This document shows, piece by piece, positions 17,190-25,302 of a stretch of 64,000 bases of DNA. Source of the DNA: JBPRGH01 sp051418055 (GTDB lineage: Bacteria; Bacteroidota; Bacteroidia; Cytophagales; Cyclobacteriaceae). A program made the translations under genes and the position numbers. Position 1 is the first letter of the stretch; the number at the start of each line of letters is the position of its first letter. The notes beneath the pieces were generated by a model. That model made no database searches. It worked only from the letters and a program-made list of their open reading frames with translations, and was not told the DNA's origin. The DNA lies in assembly GCA_051418055.1 (NCBI GenBank), contig JBPRGH010000010.1, forward strand, positions 1 through 64,000, written 5' to 3'.

Positions 17190-17657
17190 TTAACTTTTAT
17201 ACAACCTTCGATCAAAGGAAAAATCTTCACTTGAAATTAATTTTAGATTTTTCTTTAAATGATCCTTATGATTTGGATTCAGCAGATAATTGTGAGAGCG
17301 GGGGTATATAGCAGAAGGAACTTTCATTATCCAATATTTTCCTTCGTCAATCCATGCCTGAGCAATTTTTTTTAGGAAATCAGGTGGTGGGGAAGTACTC
17401 CATTCTGTTCTAAGATCTTCAGCACGAATAGTTAGAATATCAAAATTATTTTTGATCTCATATTCCAGCATTTGCAGAGGGTCATTCGGAAATGTGCCAT
17501 TATTTACTCTTTTTTCTAAAATAGCAAGAGCTGGGGAGCCAGAGAGATATATAACACGGGTACCTGCATAATTCCATCTTCCCCTTGTGGTATCGCAGCC
17601 TTCTCCAGTGGGTAAATCGGAAACATAAACTTTCCTTTCAATCCGGTATAACTGCAT
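17190..17657 (-). CDS. RES-domain toxin
   Basis: A 155-residue protein with the RES family pattern: an N-terminal Arg-containing YRIER, then GRWNYAGTRVIYLSGSPALA with the conserved R, Y and S/E region, followed by EYEI and the final SFDRRL. RES toxins degrade NAD+, stopping growth. It is encoded right after its antitoxin: the toxin ATG at 17655-17657 overlaps the antitoxin stop by one base, so translation is probably coupled. An intact reading frame suggests a working module. Confidence 0.9.
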   Translation of the reverse strand: MQLYRIERKVYVSDLPTGEGCDTTRGRWNYAGTRVIYLSGSPALAILEKRVNNGTFPNDPLQMLEYEIKNNFDILTIRAEDLRTEWSTSPPPDFLKKIAQAWIDEGKYWIMKVPSAIYPRSHNYLLNPNHKDHLKKNLKLISSEDFSFDRRLYKS

Positions 17658-18139
17658 TAGCTATAGATATTGAAATCTACCTGATTAAGTAAATTTTGGA
17701 CCTCATCGAAACCAGTTTCAGTCTCTAAAAGATCAAAGGGTTTAATGCCGCCGAGAGCCTCATTTTCAGATTTAAGCCATTTCATAAAAATTTCATAGCT
17801 GCCAAATACCTCTTCCCCCTGTACAGCCAATTGAGAAATACTCCAGATCCGCTCACTCATATCAGCATCAAGCTTCTTCTTTTTAAGTGCACGTTGGAGA
17901 GTGCTTTGCGATACTTTTAGCATAAACCCTAATTCATCATTGGTTATTCCTAAATGTTCTTTAATTGATGCGATCACTTTACGGGGCAATCCACTCCTGG
18001 ACCATGTCACTGCCTGAATATTATTTATAGGCATTTGCTTAACGGGAAGGTTCAAAAAATGCGCCTCGCCTTCAAAAGAATGTTGCGATATATTTCCGAT
18101 ATTAAAAGTAACTTCTGTCATTTGAATTAAGCTTCTCAA
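17657..18139 (-). CDS. Xre/MbcA/ParS-type antitoxin of the RES pair
   Basis: A 160-residue cytoplasmic protein with a DUF2384-type layout. An Xre-like helix-turn-helix lies around residues 48-90 (IKEHLGITNDELGFMLKV, then SQSTLQRALKKKK). A C-terminal toxin-binding domain follows (GEEVFGSYEIFMKWLKSENE, ALGGIKPFDLLET, GFDEVQNLL). These antitoxins neutralise the RES partner and repress their own promoter. The gene leads the two-gene operon. The start ATG at 18139 gives a ~45-residue N-terminal extension ahead of the DNA-binding domain, which is usual for the family. Confidence 0.9.
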   Translation of the reverse strand: MRSLIQMTEVTFNIGNISQHSFEGEAHFLNLPVKQMPINNIQAVTWSRSGLPRKVIASIKEHLGITNDELGFMLKVSQSTLQRALKKKKLDADMSERIWSISQLAVQGEEVFGSYEIFMKWLKSENEALGGIKPFDLLETETGFDEVQNLLNQVDFNIYS

Positions 18140-18259
18140 TCATTTGAACGTATAATAATATTATTAAGTTTTTCAATATCCAAAGAAACCCTGCTTTAAT
18201 CTTTGATTTCCGGAACTCAGCTCCTTTCGGATTATACCGACATTATAGAGCTTTTGATC

Positions 18260-18620
18260 AGACAGATTGCTTCGTTGGCACTTCGGGTTTCTTTAAAACG
18301 ATCTCACTCTTCCCGCCTCCTCGCAAAAACGATAAACGAGGAGGTTGCTGAGATTTGGCGCTTACTTTCATCTGTATTAAGGCGCGGCGGCTCCCTTTAG
18401 GGAATAAAAGGGGTGCGGCGGGAGGAATGCGTTTGGGTCTATCCGGATCGCCACCTTTTCATGGGTTATTGGGGTGGTTTCAATAAGTTATTCGTGTGGT
18501 TTTTTGGTTCGGGGCCCCGGCACTATTCGCCTTCGTTCCTCAGGCTGGCCGGGGACTGGTTGTTTTTATCGCCAATTGATGGTATGTTCTGGCCTTGAGG
18601 ATTTGGCGTTAAGAAACCAT
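18260..18620. repeat. Long composite repeat, full-length copy
   Basis: The clearest copy: CAGACAGATTGCTTCGTTGG, a CCTCCTCG/CGAGGAGG stem, CTTACTTTCATCTGTATTAA, GGCTCCCTTTAGGGAATAAA, a GC hairpin (18508-18558) and GAGGATTTGGCGTTAAGAAA. It is about 360 bases long. It starts 120 bases upstream of the antitoxin gene and ends about 80 bases before a pseudogene. Confidence 0.9.
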
Positions 18621-18696
18621 GGTTCACGAAGGGAGGTGCGGCATGCCTAAAACTTATGAGTAAAACCTGTACTAAGGTCAACCGTCGTGGATTTTT

Positions 18697-19401
18697 TTAA
18701 TTATCCCATAAAGAAGAAATTAAAAATCCCAGCTTTAGCTGCAAAAGCTCCGTGTGATTATTTAATAACCATTCCCCGTCAAACACCTCTATGCTTTCAG
18801 AAAGTTTAATACTGGGGGTATATTTTGCCTCCAGGTAAACACTTTTATAACCAACAAATCCCCCATAGCTGAGGGAAAAGTTTACAGGGTTAACAGCGTC
18901 TCCAAGAGAGTTTATTACTTCAGCTGTCCGGGGATGTTTGCCGTTAAAGTAAGTGGCATCTCTTTCATGCGTGTTGTTAAAAAAGATATTAGGGCCAATG
19001 AAAAATGTTGTTTTTAAATTTTTAAGGAGTTTTGGCAACAGGAAAGGACCAATAAAAACATCCAATCGAGAGAGGCTTACAAGGCTTCCTTTTCTTACAG
19101 GACAGAACTGGCAATCCTCTTTTAGGTCATATACAGAAAAACCATTGTAGGTATTAAAATATATTTGTCTCAAGAAGACCACCTATAAGCTTGCTATATC
19201 TATACTTTACAGAAATACCTACCAGCCTAAGCTCCTCAAACCCATTATCCCTTGCCTTGCATCCACCACAACACTATCCACGACGCTCACGCCATTAGTA
19301 GCCGTTAAATAAGGCCCTGCATGTATACCTATTTCAAATTTATTTTGTGCTGACGCAAATGTACTAAGGGTGAGGAAAAGTGCTATAAGATGGTTTTTCA
19401 T
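18697..19401 (-). pseudogene. Outer-membrane beta-barrel protein broken by two frameshifts
   Basis: Three frames add up to one porin-like protein of about 230 residues. The first (19401 down to ~19219) has a signal peptide and opens KFEIGIHAGPYLTATNGV. The second (about 19225-19160) reads VGISVKYRYSKLIGGLLETN. The third (to 18697) reads YFNTYNGFSVYDLKED and goes on with alternating beta strands to FISSLWDN. The frames change near 19225 and 19165, each with stops in the wrong frame. The content fits the PorT-like or 'outer membrane beta-barrel' proteins of Bacteroidota. It is inactive as read. Confidence 0.75.
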
Positions 19402-19532
19402 GGATTATTGGTTAAGAACTGCAGGTTAAATATAGGAAAAAGGCTATTATTTAATCAAATGCCGTTTTGAAGTTCTTTTCTCTTATATTTCTAGCCGTCT
19501 CTTCGTAATGAGGGTAAGGGACGACCTGTGGA

Positions 19533-19584
19533 GATTAACTGTGCGCAAGCTCGCCCCTTCAGGGGTCGGGGGTGCGAAGGGCGG
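19533..19584. repeat. Short relative of the DUF559-flanking repeat
   Basis: It carries ACTGTGCGCAAGCTCGCCCC, then TTCAGGGGTCGGGGGTGCGA, matching the core of 6003-6115 and 6620-6723. No DUF559 gene is beside it. Confidence 0.6.
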
Positions 19585-19693
19585 TAACTCGTTATTTTTA
19601 TCTTTCTTTGAGATCTGGCGTAAACATTCTATTCAAATCAAAATTTTAATTTTCTCCTTAACTTTTTAAATTGTACATCTATAAGAAATCTAT

Positions 19694-19978
19694 ATGCTTG
19701 GAAAGAAACTATATGCTAACGGCCAAAAGGTTTATGATCTAACTGACACTAAGCTTACCTATTATTATAAGAACGGGCAGCTTAAAGCTGAAGGTCCTTT
19801 TAAAAACGACCTTATGGAGGGAAAATGGACCTTCTACCGGGAATCCGGTCAGCTTTGGCAAATCGGGAACTTCAAGAACAGCAAAAAGCATGGCAATTGG
19901 AAACGCTACGATAAAAAAGGGGAGGTAGAGTATGACAAAGATTTTAACAATAATGAAGAAGTGAAGAAACATTCTTAA
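19694..19978 (+). CDS. MORN-variant repeat protein
   Basis: A 94-residue protein with three or four MORN_2-type repeats: YYYKNGQLKAEGPFKNDLME, GKWTFYRESGQLWQIGNFKN, then KKHGNWKRYDKKGEVEYDKD. There is no signal peptide. Such repeats often act as protein-binding antitoxin-like or scaffold units in Bacteroidota; no toxin is adjacent. Longer family members carry signal peptides and more repeats, so this may be a shortened version. Confidence 0.75.
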   Translation: MLGKKLYANGQKVYDLTDTKLTYYYKNGQLKAEGPFKNDLMEGKWTFYRESGQLWQIGNFKNSKKHGNWKRYDKKGEVEYDKDFNNNEEVKKHS

Positions 19979-20044
19979 TAACGGAAAATAACGGAGGTTG
20001 CTGAAGAGTGGTAAGGTTTGGTGATCACCTTTTCATTTATTATA

Positions 20045-20312
20045 ATCGACACCACTATTCCCGCCTCCTCGCAAAAACGATAAACGAGGAGGTTGCTGAG
20101 ATTTGGTGCTTACTTTCATCTGTGTTAAGGCGCGGCGGCTCCCTTTAGGGAAAAAAAGGGGTGCGGCGGGAGGAATGCGTTTAGGTTTATCGGGAGCATC
20201 ACCTTTTCATTGGTTTTTGTGGTGGTTTCAATAAGTTATTCGTGTGGTTTTTTGGTTCGGGGCCCCGGCACTATTCGCCTTCGTTCCTCAGGCTGGCCGG
20301 GGACTGGTTGTT
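20045..20312. repeat. Long composite repeat, 5'-shortened copy
   Basis: Starts at the CCCGCCTCCTCGCAAAAACG stem part and runs through CCCTTTAGGGAAAAAAAGGG to the GC hairpin at 20255-20307. It lacks the CAGACAGATTGC opening and the final GGCGTTAAAA part. A second partial copy follows at 20385-20560. Confidence 0.85.
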
Positions 20313-20384
20313 ACCCTGCTATTATAATGAAGCAGCCGAATACTTAATGATTATACAGTACCATGCGACTGTAGTAATCCCGCC

Positions 20385-20560
20385 TCTATCATACAGATTG
20401 CTTTCTCGGCATCCGATTACTTTAATAGCGACCTCACTCTTCCGCCTCCTCGCAAAGACTATAAACGAGGAGATTGCTGAGATGTGGTGCTTATATTCAT
20501 TCGGGACGGGACTGATTATTTTTTATGATTTTAGGGATTGGTCTTGAGGATTTGGCGGGC
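20385..20560. repeat. Long composite repeat, internally deleted copy
   Basis: It has the opening (ATACAGATTGCTTTCTCGGC), the CCTCCTCG stem, and the closing GTCTTGAGGATTTGGCGGG, but lacks the CCCTTTAGGG part and the GC hairpin. This shows the element is modular. Confidence 0.75.
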
Positions 20561-20620
20561 GTTATTGTTAGCTCATAAAACCTGGTAGAACAATTAATAA
20601 AAAATATCGTAAATTAAGCT

Positions 20621-20851
20621 ATGGAAAATTTATTAAACAGAATTACACTTAACCCGGAAATATGCCATGGTAAACCAACAATAAGAAATAAAAGGTATAC
20701 GGTGGAGCTAATATTAGATTTATTATCAGCAGGAATGACTGAATCAGAAATATTAAAAGATTACCCTGCACTTGAACATGAAGACATTTTAGCTTGTCTG
20801 GCTTATGCATCTAAAATAACAAAAACAAAAAGCTATATTAAAACAGCATGA
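20621..20851 (+). CDS. DUF433 antitoxin
   Basis: A 76-residue protein matching DUF433: NRITLNPEICHGKPTIRNKR, then YTVELILDLLSAGMTESEIL and DYPALEHEDILACLAYASKI. The family is a helix-turn-helix-like antitoxin. Its stop overlaps the next gene's start (ATGA at 20848-20851), the usual coupling for these pairs. Confidence 0.92.
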   Translation: MENLLNRITLNPEICHGKPTIRNKRYTVELILDLLSAGMTESEILKDYPALEHEDILACLAYASKITKTKSYIKTA

Positions 20852-21204
20852 AGTTTATAGTTGATGCTCAACTACCTCCCCTACTTTGTGAAATACTAGA
20901 AAAAGCAGGTTTTACCTCATTGCATGTAGATTCTTTACCCAAAGGTGATGAATCCCCGGATAAAGAAATAGTAAAATACGCAGACAATAATGATTTAATA
21001 GTAATCACAAAAGATTTAGATTTCTATTATTCTCATATGATAATGGGGCAACCTAAAAAGTTACTATTAATAACAACAGGTAATATTAAAAACAAAAACC
21101 TATTCGATATAATAAGAAACAACATTTCTAATCTTAAAAATCTTTTTGATAGCTGTAATTATGTCGAATTGAATAATAGTGGATTAATAGGCCATGAAAA
21201 GTAA
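20848..21204 (+). CDS. DUF5615 PIN-like toxin
   Basis: A 118-residue protein with the Mut7-C/PIN-like acidic site: Asp6 in FIVDAQLPPLL, the SPDKEIVKYADNNDLIVITK segment and DLDFYY. These residues would hold the metal ion of a ribonuclease. It pairs with the DUF433 gene by a 4-base overlap, as in other DUF433-DUF5615 modules. The 3' end is close to a dispersed repeat but the frame is complete. Confidence 0.92.
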   Translation: MKFIVDAQLPPLLCEILEKAGFTSLHVDSLPKGDESPDKEIVKYADNNDLIVITKDLDFYYSHMIMGQPKKLLLITTGNIKNKNLFDIIRNNISNLKNLFDSCNYVELNNSGLIGHEK

Positions 21205-21225
21205 TGCGATGTTATTAGCTTTAAT

Positions 21226-21580
21226 CAAACAGATTGCTTCGTTGGCACTTCTGGTAACTTAAGCGACCTCACTCTTCCCGCCTCCTCGCAAAGACGATAA
21301 ACGAGGAGGTTGATGAGATTTGGTGCTTACTTTCATCTGTTTTAAGGCGCGGCGGCTCCCTTTAGGGAATAAAAGGGGTGCCGCGGGAGGAATGCGTTTA
21401 GGTTTATCCCGATCGTCCCCTTTTCATGGGTAATTATAGTGGCTTCATAAACTCTTTTTGTGATTCTATTTTTGGGGCCCCCGGCACTATTCTCCTTCGT
21501 TCGTCAGGCTGGCCGGGGACTGGTTGGTTTATCCACCACCTGATGTTATGTTCTGGCCTTGAGGATTTGGCGTTAAAAAT
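21226..21580. repeat. Long composite repeat, full-length copy
   Basis: Starts AACAGATTGCTTCGTTGGCA, includes the CCTCCTCG/CGAGGAGG stem, CCCTTTAGGGAATAAAAGGG, the GC hairpin (21471-21523) and GAGGATTTGGCGTTAAAAAT. The 135-bp palindromic repeat follows directly. Confidence 0.9.
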
Positions 21581-21595
21581 TTAAATTTAAATCAA

Positions 21596-21721
21596 CCTCG
21601 TGCAAAAATTTGTTTGATCCCGATAGCTATCGGGAGAGTTTATTTTTGCATTGCCAACCGAATTTAAATTTTAGCCAAATCATCAAAGCCTTGACTTCTT
21701 TGTTACTTTCTGTGTCAAGAC
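21596..21721. repeat. ~135-bp dispersed repeat with perfect palindrome (copy 2 of 3)
   Basis: Contains the perfect 16-base palindrome CCCGATAGCTATCGGG at 21619-21634 and the AAATCATCAAAGCCTTGAC part. Confidence 0.85.
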
Positions 21722-21841
21722 AGAAATGTAAATTCATGAAGGGCATAGCGCATGCATAGCGGGTATGAATAAAGTAAAAGAGCGTTGGTTTATCTCTGCC
21801 TGATAGTCTTAATCATTGAGTTAAATTTTGTAGGATTAATT

Positions 21842-22034
21842 AACAGTTGGTGATTACCTTTTCATATGTTCTTTTTGTGGCTTCGATAAATTCTTTTTAT
21901 TCGCTCCCGCATGGCAGGTACGCTGGGCTTGCTCATGAATCTCCGCTGCGCTACGATTTGTGGTTCTTCGGTTCGGGGCCCCGGCACTACTCGCCTTCGT
22001 TCCTTAGGCTGGGCTGGGGGCTATCACCAGAGTT
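21842..22034. repeat. Diverged 3' part of the long composite repeat
   Basis: Starts CAGTTGGTGATTACCTTTTC and carries the GC hairpin (21971-22020). A stretch near 21908-21958 (GCATGGCAGGTACGCTGGGC...) interrupts it and is not found in the other copies. Confidence 0.7.
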
Positions 22035-22090
22035 GTTTTTGTGGTAAAGAGCATTAATTTTCTTATCTTAATAAGATAAAATAGAATGAT

Positions 22091-22896
22091 ATGGCACAAA
22101 AAATAATTGAAAGGAATAATGTCTCCGTTTTTGGGAAAGGATCACAGCCAATGCTTTTTGCCCATGGCTTCGGGTGTGATAAGAATGTTTGGCGCTATAT
22201 TACAAAGGCTTTCAAAAATGATTATAAGCTAATCATTTTTGACTATGTCGGAGCGGGTAAATCTGATCTTGCGGCATATGACGCTGAGAAATATAATTCA
22301 TTAAATGGATATGCGCAGGATATCCTGGAAATATGTGAGGAGCTTAAACTAAAGGATGTCATTTTTGTAGGGCATTCTGTCAGCAGTATGATCGGCATAC
22401 TTGCAGCACGCGAGAAGCCGGAATATTTTAACAAACTTATATTAATCGGCCCCAGTCCAAGGTATATTAACGATGAGGGGTATATTGGAGGGTTGAACGA
22501 AAAGATATTGAAGACCTTCTGGATGTAATGGACAACAACTATCTAGGATGGAGCCAAACAATGGCTCCCGTAATAATGGGAAACCAAGATAATCCACAGC
22601 TTGGTGAGGAACTGACTAATAGTTTTTGCGCCACAGATCCAACCATCGCCAGACAATTTGCACGCGTTACCTTCTTATCTGATAATCGTCAGGATCTTTC
22701 ATATATTAAAACCCCCAGTCTTACATTACAATGTTCCGAGGATATTATCGCGCCACTTTCAGTTGGTGAATATATCAGGCAGAACATGAAAGATAACAAA
22801 ATGAGTATCATGAAAGCCACCGGCCATTGCCCTCATCTGAGTGCGCCGGAAGAAACAATTGAATTAATAAAAGACTATCTGGAGAAAAGTAACTGA
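22091..22896 (+). pseudogene. rsbQ: RsbQ-like alpha/beta hydrolase with a single-base frameshift
   Basis: Two abutting frames (22091-22528 and 22528-22896) give a ~268-residue hydrolase of the RsbQ/KAI2/D14 type. It has FAHGFGCDKNVW near the start, the nucleophile Ser96 in VGHSVSS, GPSPRYIND, then NYLGW, FCATDPTIARQFARVTFLSD, Asp in CSEDIIAP and His in ATGHCPHLS. Ser96 is at the same number as in Bacillus subtilis RsbQ. Near 22491 the text GGGTTGAACG replaces an expected GGGTTTGAACG; restoring one T joins the frames as GGF-ERKDIEDLLDVMDN. The gene is directly upstream of a PAS kinase. RsbQ works with the PAS protein RsbP, so the pair is likely functional in relatives. It may be a decayed gene or a sequencing error. 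Confidence 0.85.
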
Positions 22897-22906
22897 AGAT
22901 TCACAA

Positions 22907-24367
22907 TTGACTGAACTTATTGATTTAGAAGACCTTTATGAAAATGCCCCTTGTGGATATTTTTCATTTTTGCCCGATGGGACGCTTATTAAAGCCAACA
23001 CCACATTTCATCGGTGGGTAGGAACGAACAATGACAGTATTAACAGCTACAACTTTATTGACTTTCTTTATAAAGGAAATTCAATTTACTTTGAAATGAT
23101 CTTTTTGCCCATGCTGAAGATGCAGGGTTATTTGAACGAGATCAGTTTTGATATTATAAAAGTTGATGGCTCTACCTTTCCGGGCTTGATAAATGCAGTT
23201 GCTGTCCGCGACGATCAGGAAAATTTGAAAGCCATTAATGTCACTTTAATTAATATTACTGACAGGAAAAAATATGAAAACGAGCTCTTGCAGGCGAAAA
23301 AGACGGCAGATGCTGAAAAGTTAAAGTTTGAGTTACTTTCAAACCAGGTGCCGGATATTATCTGGACAGCTTTAGATTCCGGAGAAGTTAATTTTCTAAA
23401 TAAGCAATATTATCGTGCCACTCAAAAAGAGCAGATAAAGGATAAGAAGGTATACTTTGCAGATTTGATCTTTCAGAAAGATTTGCAAATTTTTAGGGAT
23501 AATTGGCAAGAGGCAAAAGAACTGAATAATGCGTTTGAGATACAGGTAAGGTTAAATAATGACTCTTCCGAAGATCCTGACTGGTATCTTTTAAAAGGGA
23601 TTCCTTTTGTGCGGGACAACTTTTCTGAAAATACAGATAGAAGCTGGATCGGCACCTTTACAAATATCAATCAGCAAATTAAATCTCTACAAGTTAAAGA
23701 TGAATTTCTTTCTATTGCCTCCCATGAGCTTAAAACGCCGATTACAGTAATCAGTTCTTATCTTGAAATACTTCAGGGTGTGTTGAAGGATGAAACACAT
23801 TTAGAGATTATTTCAAAATGCATAAATAACATAGATTCTATGAATGTGCTAATCACCAACCTACTTGATATTACACAAATAAATCAGGAACATTTTCCGA
23901 TTGAAAAAAAGAAGGAGAATCTTACAAGCATTCTGAAGAGCTGCGTGGAAAATCAAAGGGAGGCTCATAAAAATAAGCAGGTTGAATTAATAATAGAGAT
24001 TGATCCGGCAAATGTCATGGCGGATAGAGTGCGGATGGAGCAGGTTATAAACAACCTGTTGACAAATGCCATAAAATATTCACCGCAATCAGATAAGATA
24101 ATAGTGAAAATTGAAAGATCAGATCTTGAAACAGTAAAGGTTTCTGTTCAGGGTTTTGGAATCGGTATATCTAAAGAGGATCTTCCTAAAATATTTGACA
24201 GATATTATAGGGTAAGGTCACAAACAACAGATTTTATAAAGGGCTGGGGATTGGGATTATTTATCATTCAGCAGATCATTAAATCGCATAGTAGCATAAT
24301 ACAGGTAACCAGCGAACCTAATAAAGGATCATGCTTCTATTTTACAATGGATACGGTGAATGATTGA
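22907..24367 (+). CDS. PAS-PAS sensor histidine kinase
   Basis: A 486-residue soluble kinase without membrane segments. Two PAS-like domains span about residues 8-120 and 135-255 (NVTLINITDRKKYENELLQA marks the first PAS-associated tail). The HisKA motif SIASHELKTPITVISSYLEI has the phospho-accepting His273. The N-box is NNLLTNAIKYSP. The G1 box reads VQGFGIGIS, with Gly416 where the conserved Asp of DxGxG is expected, and G2 is WGLGLFII. Loss of that Asp should harm ATP binding. It starts with TTG, 11 bases after the RsbQ-like gene, so it is the likely second gene of the operon. The PAS domain would sense a product or conformation of the hydrolase. No response regulator is adjacent. Confidence 0.85.
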   Translation: MTELIDLEDLYENAPCGYFSFLPDGTLIKANTTFHRWVGTNNDSINSYNFIDFLYKGNSIYFEMIFLPMLKMQGYLNEISFDIIKVDGSTFPGLINAVAVRDDQENLKAINVTLINITDRKKYENELLQAKKTADAEKLKFELLSNQVPDIIWTALDSGEVNFLNKQYYRATQKEQIKDKKVYFADLIFQKDLQIFRDNWQEAKELNNAFEIQVRLNNDSSEDPDWYLLKGIPFVRDNFSENTDRSWIGTFTNINQQIKSLQVKDEFLSIASHELKTPITVISSYLEILQGVLKDETHLEIISKCINNIDSMNVLITNLLDITQINQEHFPIEKKKENLTSILKSCVENQREAHKNKQVELIIEIDPANVMADRVRMEQVINNLLTNAIKYSPQSDKIIVKIERSDLETVKVSVQGFGIGISKEDLPKIFDRYYRVRSQTTDFIKGWGLGLFIIQQIIKSHSSIIQVTSEPNKGSCFYFTMDTVND

Positions 24368-24544
24368 CTGTGAACCTTTTTTGCGAAATTCTTTTGCATC
24401 GTAAAATATTTATAGTATTTATTTTTCGAATTATCCCATGTGGTATGATTACTTTATTTCGGATCCTTTGGATATTATATCTGCCTGATGATTTTAATCT
24501 CCAAGTTAAATGGTCGTAAGATTGATTAACTGCTGTTATTACCT

Positions 24545-24765
24545 TTTCATTTTGGCGGCGGATCCCTTTGGGGAATAAAAGGGGTGCGGCGGAAGAAATG
24601 CGTTTAGGTTTATTCGGATCTCCACCTTTTCATTGGTTTTAGTGGTAGTTTCAATAAGTTATTCTTGTGGTTCTAGGTTCGGAGCCCCGGAACAGGTCCG
24701 GGGACTGGTTGTTTTTCACCACTTGGTGTTAAATTCTGGCCTTGAGGATTTGGCGTTAAAAAGTT
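24545..24765. repeat. Long composite repeat, 3' two-thirds
   Basis: Starts TTTTGGCGGCGGATCCCTTT, has GGGAATAAAAGGGGTGCGG, a short-apex GC hairpin (24677-24709) and ends GAGGATTTGGCGTTAAAAAG. The 24368-25302 gap contains only repeats. Confidence 0.85.
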
Positions 24766-24782
24766 TAGGCTCAAGATAAACC

Positions 24783-24909
24783 TTCTGCAAAAATCTGTTT
24801 GATCCCGATAGCTATCGGGAGAGTTTATTTTTGCTTTGCAAATCAAAGCTGAAATTTAGCCAAATCATCAAAGCCTTGATCTTTTTGTTACTTTTTGCAT
24901 CAAGGCAAA
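24783..24909. repeat. ~135-bp dispersed repeat with perfect palindrome (copy 3 of 3)
   Basis: Palindrome CCCGATAGCTATCGGG at 24804-24819, then AAATCATCAAAGCCTTGATC and a TTTTTGCATCAAGGCAAAAA hairpin end. Confidence 0.85.
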
Positions 24910-24979
24910 AAGTAAGGCAAGGTGATTTGAGTCTCTGCCTGGTGGTTTGAATTACTGAGTTAAAGATTGGAGTATTGAT

Positions 24980-25110
24980 TAACGATTGGCGATTACCTTT
25001 CCATTGGTTCTTGTAGTGGTTTCAATAAGTTCTTTTTATAGTTCTGTTTTCGGGGCCCCGGCACTATTCGCCTTCGTTCCTCAGGCTGGCCGGGGACTGG
25101 TTGTTTTTCT
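24980..25110. repeat. Long composite repeat, 3' part only
   Basis: Carries GATTACCTTTCCATTGGTTC, then TTCAATAAGTTCTTTTTATA and the GC hairpin (25047-25100). It ends 190 bases upstream of the tricorn-type protease gene. Confidence 0.75.
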
Positions 25111-25302
25111 AATTTGAATTTCGGGGGTATATTTAAGTAATAAATAAGTAAATCTTCCTAAACTCCATTTGAAAGCACTAGCCGCTGTAACTTTTTACAA
25201 AAAAATCAGTAATAGTTTAATTGGCAGAAGGCAAAGAATATAGCTTGTCTGCTCACGCTAAATTGGTAATTTTAATTTCAACACCAGAACCAAACTAAAC
25301 AC

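Noticed and set aside
16264..18598. Two near-identical 61-residue frames at 16264-16449 and 18413-18598
   Set aside because: They match because the composite repeat DNA is conserved. Other copies of the repeat break the frame, so it is not a protein gene.
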